Notes: a model not told the origin generated them from the letters alone. Counted from the stretch's first letter, positions 25,614-34,151 are shown. The stretch: DNA of 64,000 nt from Chromobacterium rhizoryzae (GCF_020544465.1 NZ_CP066126.1:2170001-2234000), one strand, 5' to 3'. Numbers and translations are program-made.

Positions 25614-27347
25614 GCCTTTGTGGACCTGGACACGCCACAGCTCGCGTCCGCGCGAGGCGCGGGTCATCGCGCGGCGGCCGTGCAGGCTGTTGTAGTTGTC
25701 TATCAGCGCCAGGTCGCCGTCGTGCCAGTCGTGCTCGATCAGGTTTTCCGGCGCATAGGCCCGTTCCAGCAGTTCCTGCACCAGGTTGGGGTAGTCGTCG
25801 GCGCGCTCTTCCACGTCGACGAAGAACTTCTGCAGTTCGGAGTTGCTGTTTTCCTGGAAGCGCAGCACGGATTCGCCGGTGTCCGGGTGGGCTTCCACCA
25901 GCGGGTAGACGCGGGCGTCGCCGCCGAAATAGGTGAACTTGGTGTGGTAGCGGATTTCCAGCCGCTCCCATTCGGCCAGGGTGGCCACCGGCACCTGGCG
26001 CAGGATGTTGCGCGCGTCCACCAGGGTGGTCTGGCCTTCGCCGTGCTGCGGCGCGGTCTTGCAATACAGCGCGAACAGGCTGGCGCTGAAGCGCGGATTC
26101 TTGCGCACGAACGCATTGTCGGCCGGCAGCATGCTCAAGTCCCAGTGCAGCGGCAGCTCCTCGAAGGAGTGGACGAAGCCGTCGGCGTCTTCCTCCGGCT
26201 TGACCTTGTGCACCGCGCCGAACTGCCAGATATACGGGGTGCCGAACTGGGCGCTGAAGTCGATCAGATTGTCTTCGTCGGCCACGGCGAAGCCGCGCAG
26301 GGCGACGAAGCCGAACATCTGGGCCAAGCGGGTCAAGGCCGGGCGCGGCAGAGACAGGCAGTTGGCGCCGGGACGGCGGTTTTCTATCAGCAGGCCGAAG
26401 CGGCCGGCCCGCATCACCGACAACTCGCAACCTTCCCATTCCGCGCCGGCCTGTTCCAGATAGAGCCAGGGCTGTCCGTCGAAGCTCACCGCCTTGGCGC
26501 GGCGCGCGTCCAGCGCCTGGCGCTTGGAGACCAGCTCGCCGTGGCCGGCCAAATTCAGCAGGTAGACGCGGTGCCAGGGCAAGGCCGCCTCGGCCTGGGC
26601 CGGAGACAGGCGGATGGGGAATTTACCGCCGGGCGCGCCGGATTGGTGGATGGTCAGCCGGATGGCGTCCGGGAAATGCTCGGCCAGCATCGCGTCCAGC
26701 GCGATGCCGCGCCAGGCCAGGCGCCGCGCGCGCTGCGGCCAGTCCTCGGCCTCGGCGATGCCGCGCGCCGCATTGTCTTCGCGCAGCAGACCCAGCCATT
26801 GCGGCTGGCGTCCGGCCTGGTTTTCCGGCAGCGGCTGGGCGAAGTCCGCGGCCGCGGCGGGCAGGTAGCGGCGCAGCACGCTTTCCGCGCGGTCGCGCAG
26901 GCGGTCGAAGCCGGGCTGGACGCTGGCGTAATCATGCCAGCGCAGCACCGGGCTGGCGTAGAGCGCGCGCAGCCGGCGGTGGTAGTCGTTGGCGGTGTCG
27001 CGCGGGATGTCCAGCAGATCGTGGAAACTCAGGCCGTCGCTGAACAATTCCAGCGCGCAACCGGCCGGGTAGACGCGGCTGATGGCGCGGCACAGCCGGT
27101 CCAGCCGTTCCAGCGCCGCGTATTCGGCGTAGTCGGGGCGGTCGGACGCGGTCTTGTCGCGGGTGTTGGGCGATTTCAGCGGAAAGCCCGGCAGCAGCAA
27201 TTGCAGCGGCTGTTGCCGGCGCACGAAGCCTTCCACTTGGGCGCTCAGCGCCTGGCGGTAGGATTCGCGCTGCGGGTGGTCGGCTTCACCCTGGAAGGCG
27301 TCGAGCAGAATGGAAACAATGGAAGCGACAATAGGTTCGTTTTGCAT
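25611..27347 (-). CDS. Isonitrile synthase fused to Fe(II)/2-oxoglutarate oxygenase
   Basis: This gene encodes 578 residues from the ATG at 27347; the longer open frame upstream is an out-of-frame shadow of the preceding gene. Residues ~1-280 are a DIT1/PvcA (IsnA) domain with the family landmarks PGFPLKSPN, a PDYAEYAALERLDRLC helix, FSDGLSFHDLL and a late ...HQSG....FPIRLSP block. Residues ~300-575 are a TauD/PvcB (IsnB) oxygenase with the iron triad H401-W-D403 and H556 (NSLHGRRA). IsnA makes an isonitrile from an amino acid amine (tyrosine or tryptophan in known cases) using ribulose-5-phosphate carbon; IsnB decarboxylates or desaturates the product. Here both are in one chain. The gene lies 35 bases after a second isnA-like gene. 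Confidence 0.85.
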   Translation of the reverse strand: MQNEPIVASIVSILLDAFQGEADHPQRESYRQALSAQVEGFVRRQQPLQLLLPGFPLKSPNTRDKTASDRPDYAEYAALERLDRLCRAISRVYPAGCALELFSDGLSFHDLLDIPRDTANDYHRRLRALYASPVLRWHDYASVQPGFDRLRDRAESVLRRYLPAAAADFAQPLPENQAGRQPQWLGLLREDNAARGIAEAEDWPQRARRLAWRGIALDAMLAEHFPDAIRLTIHQSGAPGGKFPIRLSPAQAEAALPWHRVYLLNLAGHGELVSKRQALDARRAKAVSFDGQPWLYLEQAGAEWEGCELSVMRAGRFGLLIENRRPGANCLSLPRPALTRLAQMFGFVALRGFAVADEDNLIDFSAQFGTPYIWQFGAVHKVKPEEDADGFVHSFEELPLHWDLSMLPADNAFVRKNPRFSASLFALYCKTAPQHGEGQTTLVDARNILRQVPVATLAEWERLEIRYHTKFTYFGGDARVYPLVEAHPDTGESVLRFQENSNSELQKFFVDVEERADDYPNLVQELLERAYAPENLIEHDWHDGDLALIDNYNSLHGRRAMTRASRGRELWRVQVHKG

Positions 27348-27382
27348 GGCGATACTCGAAATGAACAATGAAAGGCGGGGCT

Positions 27383-28363
27383 TCAGGCGGCGGTGGCGAT
27401 GAAGTGGCTGGGCCGGCCGTCGACAAAGACCAGCGCGGACTGGTTCTCGTCGATGTCGCTGCGTTTTTTCAGCATCACGCCGTGCTCGTGCTTGATCGCG
27501 GCGGCGTGCCAGGGCGTCAGCCAGGCGTCGGTGCTGTCCACTAGGCGCACGCCGATTTTGGCGGAGACGCGGAATTGCGGATGAATGGACAGGCGCAGGC
27601 TGTCCGGAAACGCGCGCTCCAGCAGCCGGCTCCAGGCATTGCTGCGCTGGATTACCCGGTAGGCGTTGGCGCGTGCCATTTTCTGCAAGCTGGTCTTGCT
27701 GTGGCCGGCGAAGCGCGGCATGCCTTGCGCGTCTTCGAACAGGAAACGGGTAATGCCCTGGTACATCGCGCGCATCGCCGGTTCGTCCTGGCATTGGCGT
27801 TTGATCTGTTCGATGGAGTCGCTGTAAAGAATCAGCAATTCCTCGCGCTGGGAATCCAGATCGCCGATATAGCTGAAGTGGTCTTTCAGATCGTAAAAAC
27901 GGAAGCTGTCGCCATGGCGTTGCCGTGCGTAGCGAATCAAGTCGTCCATATAGGCGGCGACTTCCGCGTCCGGGATATACACCACGTCGGAAAAGCAATA
28001 GCCGTCCGAGCAAATGGCGACTTGAGCGCCCGGTGGGTAGATGCTCTGAATGTCCCGGCAGAGTTGGTGCAGATTATCCAGCGCGTGGCGTTCGGCCAGG
28101 TCGGGCATGGCGCCCAGGGTTTTATTGCGGTTGGGCGATTTGCCGGGAAAGGCCGGCAAAATCATTTGCAGCGGCTGACGTCGGCTGACGGCGGCCTGAA
28201 TCTTGGGCAGGTGAGGGGCCATTTCCGCGGCAAGGTCTTCCGGCGCGGCAAGGTCTTCCGGGTGGACGCGGCGCAGCTTGAAAACCCGTTCCAGTATTTG
28301 CCGGGCGAGATCCGAGGCGGAAACTCCAAAAGGGTGAAAAACAGGGTCGACAATGGCGTTCAT
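27383..28363 (-). CDS. Stand-alone isonitrile synthase, DIT1/PvcA family
   Basis: This gene encodes 326 residues, close to the usual PvcA/IsnA length. It shares the same landmarks as the fused copy: PAFPGKSPNRNKT, PDLAERHALDNLHQLC, ICSDGYCFSDVVYIPD and a C-terminal LSIHPQFRVSAKIGVRL. It should install the isonitrile carbon on an amino acid in the cytoplasm. It is first in the minus-strand series isnA, isnA-isnB fusion, glycosyltransferase, mdtABC, outer-membrane factor. The two DIT1 domains are diverged, so they may use different substrates, or one may be non-catalytic. That is inference. Confidence 0.85.
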   Translation of the reverse strand: MNAIVDPVFHPFGVSASDLARQILERVFKLRRVHPEDLAAPEDLAAEMAPHLPKIQAAVSRRQPLQMILPAFPGKSPNRNKTLGAMPDLAERHALDNLHQLCRDIQSIYPPGAQVAICSDGYCFSDVVYIPDAEVAAYMDDLIRYARQRHGDSFRFYDLKDHFSYIGDLDSQREELLILYSDSIEQIKRQCQDEPAMRAMYQGITRFLFEDAQGMPRFAGHSKTSLQKMARANAYRVIQRSNAWSRLLERAFPDSLRLSIHPQFRVSAKIGVRLVDSTDAWLTPWHAAAIKHEHGVMLKKRSDIDENQSALVFVDGRPSHFIATAA

Positions 28364-29302
28364 GGTTTATCTCAAATGGTTGTGGAATCAAAAGCGATTG
28401 AATTGCGACTGGCCCGCGTTCATGCGCGGGCGTTTCACTTATCGTTATGTGATAACCAAAATAAAAATGATGGAAAGAACAGGTTTAGCTTCAGTTGGCG
28501 CGGCCATTCTATGGCAGATGTCGGGAGCGGGCGAACAAATTAGCCGCTATAGGGTTATGAGCAATCGTTATATTGATATGGCGAAGGGGTTGGATGAATA
28601 AAGGCGGATGGAAATTTTATTTGTTTTAGGTGGGTTTTTATTCAATGGGGCGGTGTGAAAATTGTAAATGCGATTGTGACGGTTTGTGATGTCTTATTTG
28701 TTTTAATTTGGATTAAATTTAAATTTGTCTTTATATGACAAGATCTTATTTGTCATTTTTGCAAATGAGATTCATTCCTATTTGTAAACAACGGGAGACC
28801 GTCGGAGACTGTGAGTTTTCCCATGCAACCACGTTGCGGCGCTGCGGTCGCGGCGCCTTTCCTGCGGCGCGCCGGCGCGGGCGGGGCGGGTGAAAACTGT
28901 ATGATTCACGCGACAGATGCTGCACGCAGCGACGGCGAAGCGCGGCGAACACACCCCGGATGCTGCGTTGCGCCGACTTGTCGTACTCAAGGTCCGCCGC
29001 GTTTCAGAGCGCCGCGCCGCGGATGGGCAAAGCCGCGTTCTCCGCCGCAGGCCCGGCCCGTACCGGCCGGCGGGGCTTTGGGCCGGCTTTCGGCCGCAAT
29101 CCAAGCGGGTGTGGTATTCCTTTGCGAACATGACATTTTCGTTTTTTAAGCTTCAAAGCCATGTTTGACTAGTCAACAGTCGTGGTTGCTGTCATTCTTT
29201 TGCGTTTCGATTACGACTGCCTGTCGTAGCGACAGCAGGCCGCCGGCTGGCCGCAGCGAGCCGAAAGCAATGTCGCCGAGCAGGCGCACTTGAGACAAAG
29301 AG
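28364..29302. other. Divergent intergenic region between isonitrile locus and lysP
   Basis: About 940 bases hold no supported gene. The part 28600-28800 is strongly AT-rich against a GC-rich background and is where promoters for the minus-strand isonitrile operon are expected. From 28810 the sequence turns GC-rich and contains the 18-base repeat CTGCGTTGCGCCGACTTG (28963-28980, also at 14219). A hairpin CTGTCG-TAG-CGACAG at 29221-29235 lies ~70 bases before the permease gene and could act in its leader. No known riboswitch shape was recognised. Confidence 0.5.
28762..28780. promoter_or_regulatory. Fur-box candidate
   Basis: AATGAGATTCATT at 28764-28776 matches 11 of 13 core positions of the Fur consensus AATGATAATCATT, and it lies in the AT-rich block ~400 bases upstream of the isonitrile synthase. 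Iron control of that operon would be plausible, since PvcA relatives in Pseudomonas are iron-regulated and the oxygenase uses iron. The distance is long, so this is only a candidate. Confidence 0.4.
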
Positions 29303-30829
29303 ATGGAAAAAAAGCAAGAAAGCCAAGAGCTTAGGCGCACCTTGCAGGCGCGCCACCTGTCGATGATCGCCATCGGCGGCTCCATTGGCACCGGCCTGTT
29401 CCTGGCCTCCGGCGCCACCGTGGCGTCGGCCGGCGCCGGCGGGGCCTTGATCGCCTACGCCCTGATCGGCCTGATGGTTTACTTCCTGATGACCAGCCTG
29501 GGCGAAATGGCCGCCTTCATGCCGGAATCCGGCTCTTTCCAGGTATACGGTTCGCGCTTCGTCGATCCGGCCTTCGGCTTCGCCCAAGGGTGGAACTACT
29601 GGTACAACTGGGCCATCACCGTGGCGGTGGAGCTGGCCGCGGCCGCCATCATCATGCATTACTGGTATCCGGCGGTGCCCGGCATCGTCTGGAGCGCCGG
29701 CTTCCTGTTGATCATCTTCGTGCTCAACTATTTCTCGGTGAAGGGCTTCGGCGAGGCCGAGTTCTGGTGCTCGATGCTCAAGGTGGCCACCATCATCGCC
29801 TTCATCGTCATCGGCTTTTTGATGATCTTCGGCATCATGACCGACCCCAATCCGCAGCGCATCGCGCCGGGTTTGTCGGTGATGCAGCAGGGGCAGGGGC
29901 CGTTTGTCGGCGGCCTGGCCGCCTTTGTCGGCGTGGCCATGATTGTGGGCTTCTCCTTCCAGGGCACCGAGCTGATCGGCGTCGCCGCCGGCGAATCCGC
30001 CAATCCGGGCAAGACCATCCCGCGCGCGGTGCGGCAGATCTTCTGGCGCATCCTGATGTTCTACATGCTGTCCATCCTGATCATCGGTCTGATCCTGCCG
30101 TACAACGATCCGCTGCTGCTGAAGAACGATATGAAGGATGTCGGCGCCAGCCCGTTCACCCTGGTGTTCAACCGCGCTGGCTTCGCCATGGCCGCCAGCC
30201 TGATGAACGCGGTGATCCTGTCCGCCATCCTGTCCGCCGGCAACTCCGGCATGTACGCGTCCACCCGCATGCTGTACACCATGGCGCGCAACAAGATGGC
30301 GCCCAAGCGCTTTGCCGAGCTGTCCAGCAACGGCGTGCCGCGCAATGCCTTGTACGCCACCAGCGTGATCGCCGCGCTGTGCTTCCTGACCTCCTTGTTT
30401 GAAACCAACGCGGTCTATCTGTGGCTGCTGAACTCTTCCGGCATGACCGGCTTCATCGCCTGGCTGGGCGTGGCCATCAGCCACTACCGTTTCCGCCGCG
30501 GCTACGTCAAGCAGGGCCACGATCTGGCGGACTTGCCCTACCAGGCCAAGTGGTTCCCGCTGGGCCCGCTGTTCGCCTTCGCGCTGTGTCTGCTGATCAT
30601 GCTGGGCCAGAACTACGAGGCTTTCATCGGCGGCCATATCGACTGGAGCGCGGTGATCGCCACCTATCTGGGCATTCCGCTGTTCCTGGCGCTGTGGCTG
30701 GGCTACAAGTACAAGCACAAAACCCGGATGGTGGCGCTGGAAGAGATTGATTTCAGCGAGGCGCTGGTCAAGGCTCGCGCCTTGCGCCAAGAGAATAAGG
30801 ACGGCAAGCTGGCCGCCGCCACGCGCTGA
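29303..30829 (+). CDS. lysP: Lysine-specific permease, LysP-like
   Basis: This gene encodes 508 residues with twelve predicted membrane segments. The N-terminus (LRRTLQARHLSMIAIGGSIGTGLF) is the APC amino acid permease signature. Further blocks (GLMVYFLMTSLGEMAAFMP, GWNYWYNWAITVAVEL, GFSFQGTELIGVAAGES, AGNSGMYASTRMLYT, LLNSSGMTGFIAWLG) match E. coli LysP closely as I know it. It imports L-lysine by proton symport across the inner membrane. AAAGAG lies just before the ATG. The gene stands alone and is followed by a strong terminator. Confidence 0.88.
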   Translation: MEKKQESQELRRTLQARHLSMIAIGGSIGTGLFLASGATVASAGAGGALIAYALIGLMVYFLMTSLGEMAAFMPESGSFQVYGSRFVDPAFGFAQGWNYWYNWAITVAVELAAAAIIMHYWYPAVPGIVWSAGFLLIIFVLNYFSVKGFGEAEFWCSMLKVATIIAFIVIGFLMIFGIMTDPNPQRIAPGLSVMQQGQGPFVGGLAAFVGVAMIVGFSFQGTELIGVAAGESANPGKTIPRAVRQIFWRILMFYMLSILIIGLILPYNDPLLLKNDMKDVGASPFTLVFNRAGFAMAASLMNAVILSAILSAGNSGMYASTRMLYTMARNKMAPKRFAELSSNGVPRNALYATSVIAALCFLTSLFETNAVYLWLLNSSGMTGFIAWLGVAISHYRFRRGYVKQGHDLADLPYQAKWFPLGPLFAFALCLLIMLGQNYEAFIGGHIDWSAVIATYLGIPLFLALWLGYKYKHKTRMVALEEIDFSEALVKARALRQENKDGKLAAATR

Positions 30830-30869
30830 TCCTCTGTGAATTCTGCCAGCCTTAGCGCGGCAGTTCGCC

Positions 30870-30894
30870 AACAGCCCGGCCATGCCGGGCTGTT
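30870..30894 (+). terminator. Intrinsic terminator after lysP
   Basis: An 11-bp stem AACAGCCCGGC / GCCGGGCTGTT with a CAT loop, ending in a short T stretch (TTTT overlapping the stem end), 41 bases after the lysP stop. Confidence 0.8.
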
Positions 30895-31096
30895 TTGCGT
30901 AAGGGCTTGATTGTTTTGGATTCGGCGCCGGCCCATGCCGGCGCCGCGGACGCGCGCGGCGCGCCGGAACCGGGGCGGGGCGCCGCAGTCCGAGCGAGAG
31001 CCGGCTTGCAATACTGATGAATTGTGTAATATGGCGGCTGGCGCGGCGCCGCCCGCCGGCGTTCCCGATCTGAATTCGATGGCTTCGGAGTCATTC

Positions 31097-31798
31097 ATGC
31101 AGTTGCTGACAATATTCATAACAAAGTTTCTGTTTGTGATGGCCGCCTTGCTGCCGATCATGAACCCTCCGGGCCTGGTGCCCATCTTCATCTCGATGAC
31201 GGCGCGCAATACGCCGCAGCAGCGCCGCTACCTGGCGCGCCGCATCGCCATGTATTGCGCCTTGCTGCTGCTGGGCAGCATGTTCACCGGCGGCTATGTG
31301 CTGTCCTTCTTCGGCGTGTCCTTGCCGGTGGTGCAATTGTCCGGCGGCCTGCTGATCACCTTTGCCGCCTGGCGCATGCTCAACGACGCGCCGCCGGAAA
31401 GCAGCCCCACTTCCACCGACCAGCCCATCCAGGCGGAAAACCAGGACGCCTTGAAGCAGCGCGCTTTCTATCCGCTGACCTTCCCGCTGACGGTGGGGCC
31501 GGGCTCCATCTCGGTGGCCATCACCATGGGCGCTTCCTTGACCGATACCGGCAAGGGCATCGTCAAATACGCGATCTCGCCGCTGGCCGGCAGTTTCGCG
31601 GTGCTGGTGTGCAGCTTGCTGGTCTATCTGTGCTACCGCCACGCCGACAAGCTGCTGCGCTATCTGGGCCAGACCGGCTCGGTGGTGTTCCTGCGCTTGT
31701 CCGCCTTCATCCTGCTATGCCTGGGCGTGCAGATCATGTGGGACGGCTTCGGCGCCCTGATCACCCAGCTGGCGCAGGATGTGTTGCCGCATAAGTGA
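31097..31798 (+). CDS. MarC-family inner-membrane protein
   Basis: This gene encodes 233 residues from the ATG at 31097, chosen because GGAG lies six bases upstream; the frame is open further back but without a binding site. Six hydrophobic segments are visible, with the MarC landmarks ALLPIMNPPGLVPIFISMT at the start, FYPLTFPLTVGPGSISVAI in the middle and FLRLSAFILLCLGVQIMWDG at the end. MarC proteins (UPF0056) are inner-membrane proteins of unsettled function; the old link to multiple antibiotic resistance is not supported for E. coli MarC. No operon partner is evident. Confidence 0.88.
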   Translation: MQLLTIFITKFLFVMAALLPIMNPPGLVPIFISMTARNTPQQRRYLARRIAMYCALLLLGSMFTGGYVLSFFGVSLPVVQLSGGLLITFAAWRMLNDAPPESSPTSTDQPIQAENQDALKQRAFYPLTFPLTVGPGSISVAITMGASLTDTGKGIVKYAISPLAGSFAVLVCSLLVYLCYRHADKLLRYLGQTGSVVFLRLSAFILLCLGVQIMWDGFGALITQLAQDVLPHK

Positions 31799-31897
31799 GC
31801 GGGGCGATTGGACATCTTTTGATGTGAGGCAAATGCCGCATCGGCCAAATTGAGCATACTGCGATTATGACAAATGTCTTAAGAACAGGAGTTTGCC

Positions 31898-33028
31898 ATG
31901 GCCACCAGCGCTTTCTTCATCCCCTGCGTCAATCTGATGGGCGCGGGCTGTCTGCAACAAGCCGTTGAAACCATGCGCGGCTACGGTTACCGCAAGGTCT
32001 TGATGGTGACCGACGCCGGCCTGGTGAAAACCGGTCTGGCCGGCCGAGTGACCGAGCTGCTGGGCGGCGTCGGCATCGCCACCGTGCTGTTCGACGGCGT
32101 GCATCCCAATCCCACCACCGCCAACGTAGGTGCCGGCCTCGCGCTGTTGCGCGAGCACGGCTGCGACGCCGTGGTGTCCTTGGGCGGCGGCTCGCCGCAC
32201 GACTGCGCCAAGGGCATCGCCCTGGTGGCAGCCAACGGCGGCAAGATCCAGGATTACGAGGGCGTGGACAAGTCCGCCAAGCCGCAACTGCCCTTGGTGG
32301 CGATCAACACCACCGCCGGCACCGCTTCGGAAATGACTCGCTTCTGCATCATCACCGACGAGAGCCGTCACATCAAAATGGCCATCGTCGACAAGCACAC
32401 CACGCCGGTGCTGTCGGTCAACGATCCGGAAACCATGGCCGGCATGCCGGCCGGGCTGACCGCCGCCACCGGCATGGACGCGCTGACCCACGCGGTGGAA
32501 GCCTATGTGTCCACCATCGCCACGCCCATTACCGACGCCTGCGCCTTGAAGGCGGTGACGCTGATCGCCGGCCATCTGCGCCGCGCGGTGCGCAACGGCA
32601 TGGATATGGAGGCGCGCGAGCAGATGGCTTACGCGCAATTCCTGGCCGGCATGGCCTTCAACAACGCGTCGCTGGGCTATGTGCACGCGATGGCGCACCA
32701 GCTGGGCGGGTTTTACGATCTGCCGCACGGCGTGTGCAACGCGGTGCTGCTGCCGCATGTGCAGGCTTACAACGCCAAGGCGGCCGGCCAGCGGCTGGCC
32801 GATGTCGGCGCGGCGCTGGGCGTGGAAGCCAGCGCCGAGGCGGCGATCGCCGCCATACGCCAATTGGCGGCCGATGTAGGCATTCCGGCGGGATTGACGC
32901 AACTGGGGGTCAAGGAAGAGGATATTCCTGAACTGGCCGCCAACGCCTTGAAGGACGCTTGCGGTCTGACCAATCCGATCCAGGCCAGCCACGAGGAAAT
33001 CTGCGCGATTTTCAAGGCCGCGCTGTAG
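31898..33028 (+). CDS. Iron-containing alcohol dehydrogenase (group III)
   Basis: This gene encodes 376 residues, starting MATSAFFIPCVNLMGAGCL. It has the NAD-binding GGGSPHDCAKGIAL motif and the metal-ligand region DALTHAVEAYVSTIATPITD, followed by GYVHAMAHQLGGFYDLPHGVCNA with the further His ligands. These fit the EutG/YiaY/1,3-propanediol and methanol dehydrogenase group. It interconverts an alcohol and aldehyde with NAD(H) in the cytoplasm; the substrate cannot be read. AGGAG seven bases before the ATG sets the start. It is monocistronic, followed by two hairpins and an intergenic repeat. Confidence 0.9.
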   Translation: MATSAFFIPCVNLMGAGCLQQAVETMRGYGYRKVLMVTDAGLVKTGLAGRVTELLGGVGIATVLFDGVHPNPTTANVGAGLALLREHGCDAVVSLGGGSPHDCAKGIALVAANGGKIQDYEGVDKSAKPQLPLVAINTTAGTASEMTRFCIITDESRHIKMAIVDKHTTPVLSVNDPETMAGMPAGLTAATGMDALTHAVEAYVSTIATPITDACALKAVTLIAGHLRRAVRNGMDMEAREQMAYAQFLAGMAFNNASLGYVHAMAHQLGGFYDLPHGVCNAVLLPHVQAYNAKAAGQRLADVGAALGVEASAEAAIAAIRQLAADVGIPAGLTQLGVKEEDIPELAANALKDACGLTNPIQASHEEICAIFKAAL

Positions 33029-33036
33029 CGGTAAAG

Positions 33037-33059
33037 GGCCGCGGCGATTCGCCGCGGCC
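33037..33059 (+). terminator. GC-rich hairpin after the alcohol dehydrogenase
   Basis: A 10-bp stem GGCCGCGGCG / CGCCGCGGCC with an ATT loop, nine bases after the stop. Only a weak T stretch follows. Confidence 0.6.
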
Positions 33060-33061
33060 TT

Positions 33062-33196
33062 CACGATCTGCTGCGCTGCGGCGATACGACGTTAACAACC
33101 CGCTCAAAATGCTTATGTGCCACGAGTACATTTCGCTTTTGCGCTCGTTTTCGCCTTGTCTCGCTCAAGCTCGCAAGATTTTGAACACAGCTTCCA
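33062..33196. repeat. MITE-like intergenic repeat, copy B
   Basis: Matches the complement of copy A at 25471-25613: GATCTGCTGCGCTGCGGCGATAC at one end, TGCCACGAGTACATTTCGCT in the middle, CGCCTTGTCTCGCTCAAGCT and GCAAGATTTTGAACAC at the other end. It lies between the alcohol dehydrogenase terminator and the next terminator. Confidence 0.75.
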
Positions 33197-33198
33197 AT

Positions 33199-33220
33199 GG
33201 CGGCCCAGCCGCCTTTTTTT
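33199..33220 (+). terminator. Intrinsic terminator with T7 tail
   Basis: The stem GGCGGC / GCCGCC with a short CCA loop is followed directly by seven T. It insulates the DUF488-marR unit from upstream transcription. Confidence 0.8.
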
Positions 33221-33227
33221 GACCATT

Positions 33228-33248
33228 AAATATCGTAATACGATATTT
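33228..33248. promoter_or_regulatory. Perfect palindrome, operator candidate for MarR
   Basis: The arms AAATATCGTA and TACGATATTT flank a single A. The site lies 51 bases before the DUF488 gene and 475 before marR. MarR proteins typically bind such ~20-base palindromes in the promoter of their own operon, so autoregulation is the simplest reading. Confidence 0.6.
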
Positions 33249-33298
33249 CTGACGACGCCGCACCGCCTCCGCCGCCAGATGAAATAAGGAGTGACGCA

Positions 33299-33718
33299 AT
33301 GGACGCAACCATTCGCCTATTGCCGGTGAGCGAATACCGGCCGGGGCTTGATAACGCTTTTCTGATCGAGGAGACCTGGCCGAAGGGCTTGCCGCGGCAG
33401 GCGCTGGACGCCGCCCACTGGCTCAAAAGCGTGGCGCCCGCGCCCGGCTTGCTGAAATGGCTGCGCCAGGACGACCGTCATTGGCCCACCTTCTGCGAGG
33501 TGTATTGGGCCGACCTGGCGGCGAACCCGCAGCGCTGGTGGCCCTTGTGGAAGGCCAGCCGCCGCGGCGGCCTGGTGCTGCTGCACGCGGGCGGCGGCGA
33601 CAAGCAGCCGGCGCAGGCCTTGGCGCAATTCCTGGGCGACAAGCTGGACGAGATAGCGCGCATCGAGGCCGGAGAGCTGGCGTCGCCGGTGTGCTACCGC
33701 GCCTTGCTGGATCATTGA
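33299..33718 (+). CDS. DUF488 family protein
   Basis: This gene encodes 139 residues. The segments FLIEETWPKGLPRQALDAAHWLKSVAP, PGLLKWLRQDDRHWPTFCEVYWADL and GLVLLHAGGGDKQPAQALAQFL follow the DUF488 (YeaO-like) pattern of VDRxWPRG, LRKWF-H and LLYxxxD..xNxA. Biochemical function is unknown for the family. It lies four bases before marR and downstream of a palindromic operator candidate, so it is probably the regulated partner of that MarR protein. AGGAG lies 10 bases upstream of the ATG. Confidence 0.75.
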   Translation: MDATIRLLPVSEYRPGLDNAFLIEETWPKGLPRQALDAAHWLKSVAPAPGLLKWLRQDDRHWPTFCEVYWADLAANPQRWWPLWKASRRGGLVLLHAGGGDKQPAQALAQFLGDKLDEIARIEAGELASPVCYRALLDH

Positions 33719-33722
33719 CCGC

Positions 33723-34151
33723 ATGCCAGAGCCATCCAGCTTCTCCAAACAGGATTTCGAACGTCTGGCGGACTTCCGCTATCGTTTGCGCCGCTTCCAG
33801 CGTTTCAGCGAGGAGGCGGCCCAGCGCCACGGCATCACCATGCTGCAATACCTGCTATTGCTGCAGATCAAGGGCTTTCCCGGCCGCGACTGGGCCACGG
33901 TGGCCGAACTGGCCGAGCGGCTGCAGTCGCACCACCACAGCGTGGTGGGCCTGATCAGCCGCTGCGAGCAGCAGCGGCTGGTGGCGCGCAGCCCGGGGCG
34001 GGACGACCGCCGCTGCGTGGAAGTGCGGCTGCTGCCCAAGGGCGAGGCGCTGGCGGAATGTCTGGCGCGAGAGCATCGCGAGGAGTTGCAGGCCCTGCGG
34101 CGGCTGGGCGATGTGCTGTCGCTGGATCATCTCTTGCAGCCCGAGGATTGA
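33723..34151 (+). CDS. MarR-family transcriptional regulator
   Basis: This gene encodes 142 residues. The helix-turn-helix and wing region is clear: TMLQYLLLLQIKG, VAELAERLQSHHHSVVGLISRCEQQRLVAR (helix-turn-helix) and SPGRDDRRCVEVRLLPKGEAL (the wing with the typical DRR..V.LT-G). The first and last helices would form the dimer interface. It is the second gene of the DUF488-marR pair and probably represses it through the palindrome at 33228-33248. The ligand is unknown. Confidence 0.85.
   Translation: MPEPSSFSKQDFERLADFRYRLRRFQRFSEEAAQRHGITMLQYLLLLQIKGFPGRDWATVAELAERLQSHHHSVVGLISRCEQQRLVARSPGRDDRRCVEVRLLPKGEALAECLAREHREELQALRRLGDVLSLDHLLQPED

Noticed and set aside
27348..28013. N-terminal extension of the isonitrile synthase-oxygenase frame to 28013
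   Set aside because: It overlaps the other synthase gene out of frame and reads Arg-rich nonsense; the ATG at 27347 opens directly into the DIT1 domain.
28353..28601. An 82-codon plus-strand frame before the isonitrile operon
   Set aside because: It overlaps the start of the synthase gene, has no binding site and shows no domain; the region is more likely promoter DNA.
29169..29302. Lysine riboswitch ahead of the LysP-like gene
   Set aside because: Only one short hairpin is visible; the five-helix lysine aptamer with its conserved core could not be traced.
33228..33248. Transposon end or attachment site
   Set aside because: The dyad is single, has no matching partner in the window and sits exactly where a MarR operator is expected.
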